DNA of 64,000 nucleotides from Priapulus caudatus (GCF_000485595.1 NW_014577469.1:195388-259387), one strand, 5' to 3'; positions 12,997 through 23,900 are shown, counted from the first letter of the stretch. Numbers and translations: made by a program. The notes: generated from the letters alone by a model not told the origin.

Positions 12997-15900
12997 AGTT
13001 CTGGGGGTGGAGGTGGAGGTGGGGGTGGTTGCTGTCCAAATGGTGGATGTGGACCTCCGTATGAATGCTGCTCATACTGGTTGCCATATCCCATCTGATA
13101 CATATTCCACTGCTGTTGCAATGACAGCTGATCCTGAAATTGATGACAGAAAAACACTTTATTTCAATGTATCCATGCATGAAATCGGTTACATATATAT
13201 ACATCTGGGGCCAGTTTCACGAAGCGTACTTAACTAACGAGAAGTAATTAACTTTAATCATGATTAAGTTAATCACAGTATTTAATTCTACTCAGGAGCA
13301 TGATTAAATCCACTAATCATAATTAGTTGCTAGTACTAGAAGTAGTATGCTGCAGATTTTACAATTGGGAATTTTACTTCAATTTTTTCCCAAGGAAATT
13401 TAAATTATCTAAGATTTGCTGTACTATTTCAGTCATTATAGTTACAAATTAATTCCTTAATGTACCAAATTGGCAGATATTTTTGGCGTTGTCCGCCATA
13501 TTGAATATAGTGTAATTTGTTTTAGACTGGTACTCGCTCCCACCTCGATTACTTGATTCCCATCGAGTAACTAAGCCGAGATGGGAGCAAGTACCAGTCT
13601 ATTCATGTTGAAGTCGGCTAATTATGTGATTAGTTAAATATGTACTTAAATCGCTTCGTGAAACAGATTTTTAAGCATGATTAACTAATCATAATTATGA
13701 GAAGTTAAGTATGATTAGTGATTAAATCATACTTAAGTTAAGTACGCTTCGTGAAACCGGCCCCTGTGCAATACTTGTAAGTACTCTTAGATGTAGATAG
13801 AGTTACAACAGGGCCATACAAGTCAAAACACAGGTATCCTGTGTACATACCTGCATTTGTTTTTGTAACTCCAATTGTGCCTTATCAGCTTGCTGCACCC
13901 GAGTAGAATCCTTACTTGAGCTACCATGTTTCGCCTGCTCTAGAGCTTGCCTTGCAATTTCCCAAGCTATATTCCGATAGTAAAATAACAGCTTATTAGA
14001 TAATACTTATACAAATGTTTCCAGTTCCAATTTTTCGAAAATTACAACTTTGTATGATCTAATGATATTGTCTATGTAGGGCTGTCCTCTTCAGGCCTTT
14101 AACACGTTCCCCGCGGATCCACGAGTCAGCTCCTGGATAGATTATTGGTTTTTGTTACTCTGATTTCCAACAGATGGCAGGCACTACCTACCTAGATATT
14201 AAACAGGGACAATCTATATTACCCCAGTCTTACATGAAATAAAGAATACAATGCTTTACCGTTGATTCGAACGTGAAATTATGAGTTTTGAGACAGACTC
14301 AAGGTAAATTCGTAAAACTAGAAGGTAAACTAGAAGACGTAGATCGAAACAAGGGTTGTTTACCGTTTTCCTAACGGTATATAATATAATAACTGTGTAG
14401 TATATAAAATTTTGAGGCATTTTTGCATGTAGAAACATAAAACAAAGTTCATACCCCACACATGTGTAAGCATTGTCACATTTCTTACCGGAAAAAATAG
14501 TATACCAGTGTTAGAGCTTTAAAATAAAAACCTCTCGCCAAACTGAGCGAGTGAGTCAATAAATTAATTGATAAATATCACTTTTGAGTTGAGTATTTTA
14601 ATCTTTGGGGACACCAAAGACTAAAATACTTACTTAAAGAAATAGAAACATAAACTTCAAATTGCCAAGGGTTGAATTGCTCAGTCTCTGCCAAGTTATG
14701 CAAGTACAATGCTTAGGGCAAAGTAATGTAGTTAAAAAGTAAATCTATCTACCAACTGAATTAACACAGGCCTCGACGCTTAATTATTTTCAGATCTGTA
14801 CAAAATTTACTTGCAATCTATGAGCCGTTAAGGTCCTCTTTTGGTTCAGTGCATATCATATTACCAGGAGTGTATAATATAGAGATCTATATTATATAAA
14901 TAGATAGATAGATAGATAATATATATATATATATGTATAGAATAGATCTATATATTATAATCATATTATACACTCCTGATATTTACAATATATAATGGAA
15001 AATCGTAATGAAATCACACAACGTTAATTTTTGCATGCCGGCACGCTCATTGTGTGTCATTCCCGATTGCAGCTTTTTTCCTCAATTTCAGGAAAGAATT
15101 TGCTGTCATCTCTGGATCCCAGCGGTGCCCAACCCCAATATGAACATGCCCCATGCGACTTTTAAACAATCCTGCACTCCCCCCACCCCTCGCCGCCCCA
15201 GGCACGTATACACAGCCACGCTGTGCTGACTGTCCGCGACCTTTGATAATATAAAGTAAGGATGCCGTGCGATAGCCACCCTTCACAATCGCTAGAACTG
15301 TTTTTCATCAATGTTTGGATATATAACGTAAGGAACCAACAATTTATTAAAGGGACAGTAGCCTCTAGGATTTTACTGCATACAACTGTACTTACTGTAT
15401 AACAAATCGTCTATACCCACATGTATTTGTCACACAGATACTTAATTAATTATTTACACATCAACGCTACGAAATTTGAACGGCGCCATGACACCCGCGA
15501 CCGTGCTGCCACCCTGAAAAAGTTGGCGTATTTGCATTTTTATTTTGCAGGTAAATGACCGAGGGCTAATCACAAAAGTGCAATTATATTTATACCTAAA
15601 TGCTATTTAACCGAACGATATTCATTTTAGGGCAAATTTATCCATAATTATAACTGAAACTATATGTCGTTTATAAGATATTAACAATCCTTTTGCTTTT
15701 AAATGAATAAATAGAAAATACCCTCGGTCTGTAGCCCTTGCTGGAAAGTGGTTTTGCGGCAACTTCTCAGATCGTGCGCTTTGAGTGGCGCCACGTCGTT
15801 GTAATCAAACTGTAGTCGTTAGTTTTAAAACATTTAAAAAAAATATTTCTAATGGTGATTGAACCATGAAACTTTTATGTAAGGCAATTAAAACCTAAAT

Positions 15901-17253
15901 TAGCTGAAAATAACCCTAGAACCTAGAGGCTACTGTTCCTTTAAAGTTTTAGAAAATATTTTTAACTCGCCAACATGGGCGAGTCAGCTTTAGCTTTTAC
16001 TCGCGCCGATATTATTTTCACTGCGACATTGGCGAGGCGGGGCGACTGCCAAGCTCGTTCGCTGGTATACTGTCGAATGGTATCATAAAAACTCACGAAA
16101 ATCCACTGGTGCGGTGGCATTTGAGACGAAAATGCACTGAAATGTCCGGTTTTTGCCCTGTTTCATATCAATATATTATTATGAAGGGAACGAATTTTTC
16201 ATACTATTTGAATGTGTAAGGGTGAATAACATCACTGCAGAGTAAATGTGTCAGTTTGGTTAGCTTTCCTGAAAGAAAATGTGGTAAATCAAACAGTGAA
16301 TACGTGGTAAAAACAAGAAAATCCCAGCGCACGGCGGTAGGTGCATTGTTAACACCGGCAGCGTTGAACGTGTTAATGCATGTAGGGCCGGCCCATCGTC
16401 ATCCCCCATCATGCGTTAACTGCCTAAACGTAATGGTTTAATTTCCAGCTGTGTTCACTTTTAACAATCACAAAACAGTCATGCACATGTTTTCAGAGCT
16501 GAATGTATCGGTCTCTGAACTAATAGAGTTTATCTATGTATTAGGGCCGTTTATGCCGCACCTAATACTCTTCCAGTGTCTCCCCCCCGGGGGGGGGTCA
16601 TTATATATGCCGTTATTACCCCATGTTCCAAATTTTGCGAGTTAGGGGGTGTTTTTCAACTTCTAAAGCAGCGCCAGCGCGGGAGCAAATGGCGCCACCT
16701 TTACAAAGCTAATCTCGCAATAAACCCTCGGATCGTTCAAGTCAAGCACCGCGCCCGCAGTAGGCCCCCACAGCTGTGACAAATAAATTCTCATAATGTG
16801 ATAAATAATCTCTCTCTTTTCCTTCCGTTCTTCTTGATTTGAGATTTGACACTCTCTGTTAGGGTGAGTATTGCGACACAAAACCCGTATTGCAATATAT
16901 TGCAATACAACAAAACCGTATTTGCAATATTTTCCAATACGTATTGGGAAGTGTATACCATGCCATGATATAGTAACAATTTGATGGTTTTAATATCATC
17001 ATATATTGTATTATATGACATGATTTAATTTCTCATGTTTTTCTTGAGAAACAGAAGCACGGCAATGTTTTCCGCTGACAGTGCAGTCAGGCGCGCAAAT
17101 CCATTTTGAATTGGGGGGACACCAGTAGCAAACACGCGAAGGGGGGGGGGAAATTTTTGAAATTAGACCCCTCAGATGCGTTTTCTGCGCGGAGCAGGGG
17201 GGGGGGGTCCCTGTGCACGCCCCGTGAACACACACAACACCAACACTCGCGCA

Positions 17254-17285
<32 letters not shown>

Positions 17286-20200
17286 CACGCACCTTTGGTT
17301 TGTGATAAGATTACGAAAAGGGTGTCCACATGCAGTATAAAATCAAAGAAAACAAAAAGCAGAAAAACCAATCATTTGGTGTTGAGGCTGATCACAAAAA
17401 TAAATTGGTCCGTTATTATTGTTGGTCCAGTCATATCATATATGCGTGTATATATATCATCAATTTGCAATGGAAATTACATTATTAAAACCGATGCTCA
17501 GTTACTAAGTGTCCTCTTTGCATGAATATAGCTCGTGTTCCCAGCTTGAATCAGTGTCTAATGTGAGTGATATCTCCTAAACTTTCATAAACATACTTTC
17601 TCTTGATGATTTCTGCATAAGAATTATTTAATTAAGAAAAAAAAACGTGTTAAAAAGAAACGGTACTAAATTTATCAAGTACATTTTTCTCAAGTTGTGC
17701 ATGATTATTATTATGCTCTCAAATGCACTTGAATGAAATGAAAGCTGGCAAAAAAAGGGAAAGAAGCCAATCGTTGACGCACTATCACACAATAAAAAGG
17801 TTCTCACTTCACAAACACACACGCATGCACGCACGCACGCACGCACACACGCACACACGCACACACAAAATCATGGTGATCCAAAATCGTGGGGGGGACA
17901 TTTGATATGATGTCCCCCCTCTGAAAATTCGTGGGGGGGACATGTCCCCCTGTCCCCCCCTGGATTTGCGCCCCTGAGTGCAGTCCTCTGTGCCGTAACA
18001 ATGTCACCCGCTGTACTGAATACCCTCTCGAAAGGCACTGCCGTGGCTGGAATACACAATACCCCTGCTGCATAATTGGCTAATACTGGATACTGAAACT
18101 TAAACTGAAACTGAAACTGAAACAGTGCCAGTGGGTGCTCGCTTCAGCTTGTATCGCGCGCGGCGCGGCGCACTCGATCAGAGGCGTGTTCAGGAGAGCG
18201 AGCGCTCGATGCGAACGCTCGATGAACGAACGCAGCGCCTCCTGAACGACAAACGAGCGCTTGCTTGTGCGCTCGCTGTGCGCTTGCTTGATCAAAGATG
18301 GCGGCCCCCATGGAGGGTTACTCAGCAGATTTTAATCGCGAGAGACAACAAGTATCGTTAAACGAATTAGCAGACGAAATTGATAAGAATTGAATTTAGA
18401 AGTAAATGAAATGAATGAAAAGTGAAATAAAGTTGAAATAGATTGCAAATTGACGTCAGAAATGTTAGATTCGCATCGCCAGATTTTTCGTCGCCATCTT
18501 GTAAACAACTCGCGCACTGAGCGAACAGCTTTTCAAACTTGCGCGCAAACGCTCGCGAGCGCTCGCTCGCTCGCGCAGTGTCGTTCAGAAGGCGAGCGCT
18601 CGCGAGCGTTCGGTCTCCTGAACACGCCTCAGGTGAGCATAGGCTATATATAGACTCCCTGGTTGCCGTGATCTCTGCCTCGCGCACACGTCTGCCCCAC
18701 TCTGGCCGCGCAGTAGTACCGCGCAGTGCTCCACGCAGTGGTCGCTTACCAGTAATACTGTATGCGTCGTGTAGGCATTGTGCTTTCGTAATATATATAC
18801 ACCGCCAGTGCATAATTTTCGAGCCCATTAACAATATAGACATAAAGGCAAGTGTCAAGTAATTTATTTCTTGTTATACACCAGTATCGTAAAATATCGA
18901 TATCCGGAAGTGTATCGCGATATATCGAGTTTTCAAAAATATATTGCAATATACCGATATACCGGTATATCGTTCACACCCTACTCTCTGTTGACAGCAA
19001 CAAGAGTTGCAAGTAGTCTTCTTTGTGTCCTAAGTATTCCCTCCACTCTTTGCCCTCCACTTGTCTGCAAGACTTCGCAATAGGGGTAGGACTACTCTTC
19101 ATTGTGTATGCATTGCAATAGCGGGTGGATAATTTTCATTGTGTATGCAATAGGGGGTGGTATTCTTCATTGTGTCTGCAATAGGGGGTAGGGTTTTCCA
19201 ATGTGCAGTTCGCACTAGGGGGCCTATTATTTTTAGTGAGAATGCACATGGGGTAATGTTCTAATAGAGACCCCCCCCCCGGGTGTCTCCCCTGCATTGA
19301 CACGAGCAAGGCGCGCCGCTTTGCTCAAATTCTCAGCTGCCACACAGAAATTTGTCCAAAAAAACCTGCCTCGCTGACAAAAATCTCATACAGTGTGTTC
19401 AGAATAGCTTAGAATGCACCAAATTGCACCATTCTTTCAATTTTTTTAGAGGAAACCCCCCTAGCTGGGCGAGCACCTGCGGACTGCGGTGCTCGCTTTG
19501 CTAGGACCTCGAAACGTGCAAACACACCAAAACAAATTTTACCACCTCAGAGACCTTTTTGGCTAGGGGAAACACTTACACTGCTCTCCAATTGATATAT
19601 CTTCCCACACTCTTCCCCATCCAATCAATCATTGGATGATCATAAAAATGATTTGTGATTGTAGATTACGATAAAAAACACCGATAACTTACGATTTGGG
19701 GGAGGCGCCGCATTGGCCATTTGCATTTCCATTGACATCCTGGTATTCACATCGACACTTTTAGGAGTGGGTGGTTGGCAGCCATACTGTGATGCCCTGT
19801 AAATACAAAACAAACAAAATACTTGTTAACAACAATGTCACGTGTTGTCTGTTGAATTCTTTGTCGTGAAAATGCTAACTGACTAAAGATATTCCAAACT
19901 TAGGACAAATAACAAGAAAATAAGGAAGAGTTCCAATAATAATATGGAACACTAGAAACGTCGGTTCATGGATATAAGCGCTGACCACAATTCATTTTCG
20001 CAAATGTGCGACATGTGCAAATGTCGACAGCTTTTATATCCTTGACCTTGGGCCGAAACGTCAAACTATTCCTGTCTAGCTACTGCCAATACTGGCACTG
20101 CTACAGACTACAGACTACATAACCCGACCAGGCTGTGTGACTAACGTCAATATACAGGTATTCTAACCCTAGCAATACCGTTTCTTGGCGCTACAGACTA

Positions 20201-20319
20201 GTCTACGAGTACACTGTACATTGCTACGGCCTACGGCCTATAACTCAACTGTACGAGTTTTTTGCTACCTACCACTGCGCGGCTTGTACGGTTTGATTCG
20301 ACCAACCTGCCAATGCCAT
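3259..20319 (-). CDS. LENG8: LENG8-like SAC3/GANP-family protein, 17 coding exons
   Basis: Coding exons, listed from 5' to 3' on the minus strand: 20319-20273, 19796-19693, 13966-13851, 13133-12828, 11975-11807, 10670-10492, 10237-10122, 9690-9547, 9142-8879, 8681-8451, 6880-6709, 6401-6309, 5642-5508, 5104-5036, 4696-4558, 4309-4102, 3430-3259. They total 2,664 nt (887 codons) and every junction is in phase. The N-terminus is Q/P-rich, with PWEIARQAL in exon 3 and polyQ in exon 4. WPDSLKRYVERAF spans exons 7-8 and [10 protein letters not shown] lies in exon 8. Exon 9 encodes an RS-like stretch. Residues from about 617 to the end form the SAC3/GANP region, with [47 protein letters not shown] and [10 protein letters not shown]. 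These match the vertebrate LENG8 order, and the length is close to the roughly 800 residues expected. The family relates to yeast Thp3 and acts in nuclear mRNA processing and export. The first exon (MALAGWSNQ..., reading into WASQYG) is a deduction from splice phase and weak similarity. The exon 6 donor is uncertain: 10492 implies a GC-AG intron, while 10488 would break the phase. Confidence 0.93.
4452..4510. repeat. CT microsatellite in LENG8 intron 15
   Basis: An almost uninterrupted CT run followed by CTCG units lies between coding exons 15 (4696-4558) and 16 (4309-4102). The long open frames over it on both strands are products of the repeat and of exon 16 read in wrong frames. Confidence 0.85.
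5766..6308. repeat. 17-bp minisatellite built from the intron's own 5' splice site
   Basis: About 32 copies of a 17-bp unit fill most of LENG8 intron 12. On the gene's sense strand (minus) the commonest unit reads CAGGTGAGTTACCTGCT, so each carries an exact CAG|GTGAGT donor consensus. I count about a dozen exact CAGGTGAGT sites. The array abuts the authentic donor of exon 12 (6309), whose sequence CAGGTAAGTTACCTGCTCA differs from the unit by one base. A variant unit (AATACACTTGTGCAGGT on plus) alternates with the main one and produces a 34-bp higher-order period. The unit is also partly palindromic (CAGGTAA / TTACCTG). Confidence 0.9.
6940..8100. mobile_element. Repeat inserted in LENG8 intron 10, bracketed by CTAGCCCTT motifs
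   Basis: The segment starts near 6,940 with repeated ACTAGCCCTT motifs and ends near 8,020-8,095 with TTAACTAGCCCTTCC and a GGCTAATTCGACCCCTG tail. Between them lie AT-rich DNA and a 400-bp AC-rich tract. Similar tails (GGGGTCGAAATTAG near 32,997) recur in the window, which suggests an interspersed repeat. Class and exact ends are not resolved. Confidence 0.45.
7560..7955. repeat. AC-rich imperfect microsatellite
   Basis: The tract is about 400 bp of CACACG/CGCACA units including near-identical blocks (CACACGTCGCACACACGCGC). It is open in several frames, giving His/Thr/Arg-rich or Val/Cys/Arg-rich translations that should be ignored. Confidence 0.9.
8165..8440. repeat. GA-rich imperfect microsatellite next to LENG8 exon 10
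   Basis: Plus-strand GAGAGA tracts with interspersed ACAGA and GCGA units run to within about ten bases of the 3' end of coding exon 10 (8451). On the sense strand this puts a long pyrimidine tract just inside the intron, after the donor GTACAG. Confidence 0.85.
9985..10095 (-). repeat. Possible tRNA-derived SINE relic in LENG8 intron 7
   Basis: On the minus strand TAGCTGAGTGGCA (10,082-10,070) resembles a polymerase III A box. GGGATCGAATTT (10,050-10,039) resembles a B box about 30 bases further on. The sequence does not fold into an obvious intact tRNA, so a decayed SINE head is the most that can be claimed. Confidence 0.3.
10763..11609. mobile_element. Foldback transposon with about 330-bp inverted arms (LENG8 intron 5)
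   Basis: The left arm (from CAACATTAATATAC through TATATCAGGAGTAGATAATA, about 10,763-11,085) and the right arm (about 11,285-11,609) are reverse complements with few mismatches. A unique spacer of about 190 bp separates them. Both arms translate to matching short frames ([14 protein letters not shown]), which confirms the symmetry. No transposase is present. A small hairpin at 14,860-14,985 ends in the same TATCAGGAGT motif and may be related. Confidence 0.8.
12865..13035 (-). repeat. CAG/CCA trinucleotide tract encoding polyQ and polyP in LENG8 exon 4
   Basis: The sense strand carries interrupted CAA/CAG codons, including an uninterrupted run of nearly ten CAG units at 12,968-12,996. A polyproline stretch lies just upstream. 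The tract lies inside a phased exon (12828-13133), so it is translated. Low-complexity Q-rich N-termini are usual for LENG8 proteins. Confidence 0.85.
13207..13764. mobile_element. MITE with GGGGCC-GTTTCACGAAGC termini (LENG8 intron 3)
   Basis: The left end GGGGCCAGTTTCACGAAGC and the right end, which reads GGGGCCGGTTTCACGAAGC on the opposite strand, bound a 558-bp AT-rich element rich in TTAA/TAATCA inverted segments. It has no coding capacity. The family is a non-autonomous DNA transposon by structure. Superfamily is not assigned because I cannot define a target duplication. Confidence 0.75.
13523..13601. repeat. Nested 79-bp inverted repeat inside the MITE
   Basis: TAGACTGGTACTCGCTCCCA and its near-perfect reverse complement face each other around a short AT-rich loop. 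GC content and sequence differ from the surrounding MITE, so this looks like a second, smaller palindromic insertion. Confidence 0.65.
14860..14985. repeat. AT-rich hairpin ending in CAGGAGTGTATAATAT
   Basis: CCAGGAGTGTATAATAT near 14,863 is mirrored by ATATTATACACTCCTGATAT near 14,965-14,985, with a GATA microsatellite and an (AT)n run in between. It resembles a tiny deletion derivative of the element at 10,763-11,609. Confidence 0.55.
15351..15940. mobile_element. MITE with AGGGACAGTA termini and TTAA duplication, copy 1
   Basis: TTAA at 15,347-15,350 and 15,941-15,944 flanks a 590-bp element starting AGGGACAGTAGCCTCTAGG and ending in its inverted counterpart, CCTAGAGGCTACTGTTCCT. A second full copy sits at 48,394-48,988 with its own TTAA pair, and a truncated right end occurs at 22,337-22,387. 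A TTAA target duplication is characteristic of piggyBac-type elements (established). The assignment to that superfamily is inference because there is no transposase. Confidence 0.8.
17040..18100 (-). pseudogene. hAT transposase C-terminal dimerisation domain, interrupted
   Basis: Reading the minus strand from about 18,095, the frame gives [10 protein letters not shown] then [17 protein letters not shown] and IVTAQRTA, the hallmark of the hAT C-terminal dimerisation region. Its last part, LSAEN...LLFLKKN and a stop, resumes at 17,087-17,040 on the other side of the MITE at 17,088-17,976. Upstream catalytic parts are not found before the next insertion, so this is a dead transposase fragment. 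Confidence 0.8.
17088..17976. mobile_element. Non-autonomous hAT element inserted inside the hAT transposase frame
   Basis: The 8-bp duplication AGTGCAGT lies at 17,080-17,087 and 17,977-17,984. The terminal repeats are CAGGCGCGCAAATCCA on the left and CAGGGGCGCAAATCCA read inward from the right. The interior holds G-runs, two AC-rich microsatellites (17,225-17,290; 17,810-17,870) and AT-rich DNA, with no transposase. The duplicate copy of the locus has it at 26,024-26,915 with the same flanks. Confidence 0.85.
18179..18629. mobile_element. MITE with GAGGCGTGTTCAGGAG inverted ends
   Basis: GAGGCGTGTTCAGGAGAGCG at the left and CTCCTGAACACGCCTC at the right are inverted copies, followed inward by GCGAGCGCTCG-type palindromes. 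It lies within the hAT remnant. The terminal CAG-GGCG pattern suggests hAT, but I could not match an 8-bp duplication. Confidence 0.65.
19078..19215. repeat. Short minisatellite, about 35-bp unit, four copies
   Basis: Units contain TTCATTGTGTATGCAATAGG followed by GGGTGG-like sequence. The same array, with more errors, recurs at about 28,015-28,170 in the duplicated locus. Confidence 0.7.
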
Positions 20320-20918
20320 TACATTGAGCTTATTCAACAATATTACAAATTTCAATGACAACAATTAAGTTTCATAATAACGAACAGACTTTCTAAACTT
20401 GCTCGAAACGACGTTCACTCGATAATAATGGCGTCAGTAATTTCGTAACTAGAAAATCCGAGATAAAACTGAATAAATGTTTCTGAATTATGTTTCGTCT
20501 GTGGCGTAACTGTGTACAGTTGTAGGAAACGGTTAATCTACAATATTTTACACGTTTCTACAGTACTAAATGACAGTTCCAATAATAAATATATTTAGGG
20601 CTAAATGTGAATGCGTGAGATTGCCAGACACGATGGAATATTTCGTGTCGGCCTTTCGCGAAATCCACAAAACATGACGTCCGGCGAATGAATACTTGGC
20701 TGAGAATAAATTTATTTTTTAAATGGGAATGTTCATAAAGCCACACACAAAAATGAGCAAACATTAATAAATCATTATACAATAAAACAAATATAATAAT
20801 TTATGGCTATAGGTTACACAGGTATTGTTTGGATGCACTCTTTATCATTTACATAAATTATAGACCCAATCGGAATGATAAAATGGAGTGCGTACTACGG
20901 CTTGAGGAAGAAAACAAA
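20320..20918. promoter_or_regulatory. Divergent promoter region between LENG8-like and PKA RI genes
   Basis: Only 599 bp separate the deduced LENG8 start codon (20,319, minus) from the PKA RI start codon (20,919, plus), so both 5' UTRs and both promoters must fit here unless a farther first exon exists. ATGGCGTCAG occurs at about 20,428 and again over the RI start codon. The ATGGCG core resembles a YY1-type element, which is speculative. An AT-rich stretch at 20,770-20,810 precedes the RI start. Confidence 0.55.
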
Positions 20919-23900
20919 ATGGCGTCAGGAATAGATGATGAACAGAGTTTGAAAGAGTGTGAAGCTTATGTACAGCGGCATAACATCCAGCAGCTGTTGA
21001 AGGATTCGATTGTTCAACTCTGTATTAATAGACCTTCAAATCCGGCGTCTTTTTTGAAAGATTATTTCGCGAAATTGGAGCAGGTAACTCGATGTCTTCT
21101 GCCTAGTTTCGACAATTTAACAGCCTAGGGCCTAAACTGTAAACAGTGATAGGAGTCAGGACTATCGACAGTGCCAGTGTTGTCATTGGGCTTAGTACCC
21201 GCATTAGTAGTACTTGTTACTGACGACACCTCTAAGGACGGACTGCTGGACATTACTGTAATGTGCTACGCCACATATTACACTATGTAATACCCTAATC
21301 TAATGTAATGTTTGATGATGTGTGGAGTTTCAGTTTGTTTTTAATATTGACATTGGGCCACGGTTGGTCAGTCTGCGTCTGTGTTCAAGTCAGTGACAGT
21401 GGTGGTCATTCAATTAATTAAGAAATTCGTACATTTACGTGAACTTCGCATTTCTATTTAGATTGAATTTTTTTCATGATTGATACCGGTATACCCTTAT
21501 GCAAAGGCAGAAGCTTTTGGAGGTTACAGCATAGCCTAAAACCACTGAACCACAGGCACAGGCACTTGGAGCGTTTCAATAAAATATAATGCTAAATAAA
21601 TACGAAATCTATTTACTACCAAAGTCTTAATCTTTCTATACTCGCTTTCACTTATTATTGCCGACAATTTCCTGCAAATGCCGTCCAAATGCTTATCTGC
21701 AACAAACGCTGGCTACCGCTGCACACTGACACATAAATATATAGCAGGTAGGAAAGCGTGCTGCCAAAATTCGCTCGACGCTCGCTTGATTTCACACGAA
21801 TACAACACAAATATTCAACCATTCTACTCCATTTTTGTTTCTATTTGAAGAACAGTGTTCACTTGTTATAAAAACATACTGTCTGCGTTCGTAACCGAGC
21901 TGTGTCCCGCGAAATCACACAAAGCCTGACGAAATTCTCCCGTTTGCTCCCGTTGCGCAGTTTATGTAAATTGCTGCAAGTACAGGGCTATAGGCGGCGC
22001 GGCGCACTGCAGTTTGGGAAACTACCACGCTGCTTTCCAACTCCCGTACGAGCCTCGTCAAAGCCGCCAGTGAAGCGTTGCAAAAACGTTGCAGCATTGC
22101 GGCGCAAAAATGAGGTCACGAAGAGCGCCGGTGGGTGTTTCCTGATTCTGACAGCCATTTACATAAACTGCGCAACGGGAGCGAACGCGAGAATTTCGTC
22201 AGGCTTTGTGTGATTTTGCGTGACACAGATCGGTTACAAACACAGACAGTATGTTTTTATAACAAGTGAACACTGTTCTTCAAATAGAAACAAAAATGGA
22301 GTAGAATGGTTGAATATTTGTGTTGTATTCGTGTGAAAAACCTAAATTAGCTGAAAATAACCCTAGAACCTAGAGGCTACTGTTCCTTTAAAGTTTTAGA
22401 CAATTATTTTTACTCGCCAACATGGGCGAGTCAGCTTTAGCTTTTACTCGCCCGATATTATTTTCACTCGACATTGGCGAGCGGGCGACTGCCAAGCTCG
22501 TTCGCTGGTATACTGTCGAATGGTATCATAACAAACTCACGAAAATCCACTGGTGCGGTGGCATTTGAGACGAAAATGCATGAAATGTCCGTTTTTGCCC
22601 TGTTTTCATATCAATATATTATTATGAAGGGGAACGATTTTCATACTATTTGAATGTGTAAGGGTGACATAACACTCATGCAGAGTAAATGTGTCAGTTT
22701 GGTTAGCTTTCCTGAAAAGAAAATGTGGTAAATCAAACAGTGAATACGCGGTAAAAACAAGAAAATCCCAGCGCACGGCGGTAGGTGCATTGTTAACACC
22801 GGCAGCGTTGAACGTGTTAATGCATGTAGGACCCATCGTCATCCCCCATCATGCGTTAACTGCCTAAACGTAATGGTTTAATTTCCAGCCGTGTTCACTT
22901 TTAACAATCACAAAACAGTCATGCCATGGTTTCAGAGCTGAATGTATCAGTCTCTGAACTAATAAAGTTTATCTGTGTATTAGGGCCGTTTATGCCGCAC
23001 CTAATACTCTTCCAGTGTCTCCCCCCCGGGGGGGGGGGTCATTATATATGCCGTTATTACCCCATGTTCCAAATTTTGCGAGTTAGGGGGTGTTTTTCAA
23101 CTTCTAAAGCAGGCCAGCGCGGGAGCAAATGGGCCCACCTTTACAAAGCTAATCTCGCAATAAACCCTCAGGATCGTTCAAGTCAAGCACCGCGCCCGCA
23201 GTAGGCCCCCACAGCTGTGACAAATAAATTCTCATAATGTGATAAATAATCTCTCTCTTTTCCTTCCGTTCTTCTTGATTTGAGATTTGACACTCTCTGT
23301 TAGGGGTGAGTATTGCGACCAAAAACCGTATTGCAATATATTGCAATACCGCCCCCCCCGAACTCACTCTCGGCCTATCTCCCCCCCCCCCCCCCCCCCC
23401 CCCACACATCGACACTCTTTAGGTGCGGTGGTTGGGCAGGACATCACGATTAATCGGATGATGCCAGGACTGTAAATATCAAAACAAACAAGTAATACGT
23501 TGTCAACGACAATGTCTACGTGTGTCGTGTTTGAATTCTATTGTCGTGGAAAATGCTAAGACTGGACTAAAAGATATTCCAAACTTGAGGTACAAATAAG
23601 CAAGAAAATATCGAGCAATGCGTTCCAGATACATACATATGGAGACCTAGAAACGGGTCGGTTCAGTGAGAAGTAGAGCGCGGGTGACGCGACAATGTCA
23701 TCTGTTTTCGCAAAATGTGCGACATGTTGCACTATTTACGACTAGCTTTATATCCTTGACCTTGAGGCCGGAAAACGTCAAACGATTCGGCTGTCTTGAG
23801 GCTGAGCTGCGATCACTGCACTCTACATGACCTACAGACTACAGTAACCCGACCGCGAGGCTGTTGATAATCGGTCAATAAGCGGTATTGTGCCCGCTGA

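Larger units (their letters stand above)
16860..18983 (-). mobile_element. hAT transposon remnant with 8-bp target duplication
   Basis: CTCTCTGT occurs immediately outside both ends (16,852-16,859 and 18,984-18,991). The element runs from TAGGGTGAGTATTG to ACACCCTA, and both subtermini hold TATTGCAATA or CGATATA-type short palindromes. Inside, on the minus strand, lies the C-terminal dimerisation segment of a hAT transposase. Two smaller elements (17,088-17,976 and about 18,179-18,629) are inserted in it. An 8-bp duplication is the hAT signature (established). Confidence 0.82.

Noticed and set aside
18984-19690. Additional LENG8 exon between the hAT nest and exon 2
   Set aside because: Exons 2 and 3 join in phase directly, and no conserved frame lies in this interval.
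21902-22213. 103-codon frame repeated identically at 31,402-31,713
   Set aside because: It lies in the palindromic element; the opposite strand encodes nearly the same end, and no domain is present.
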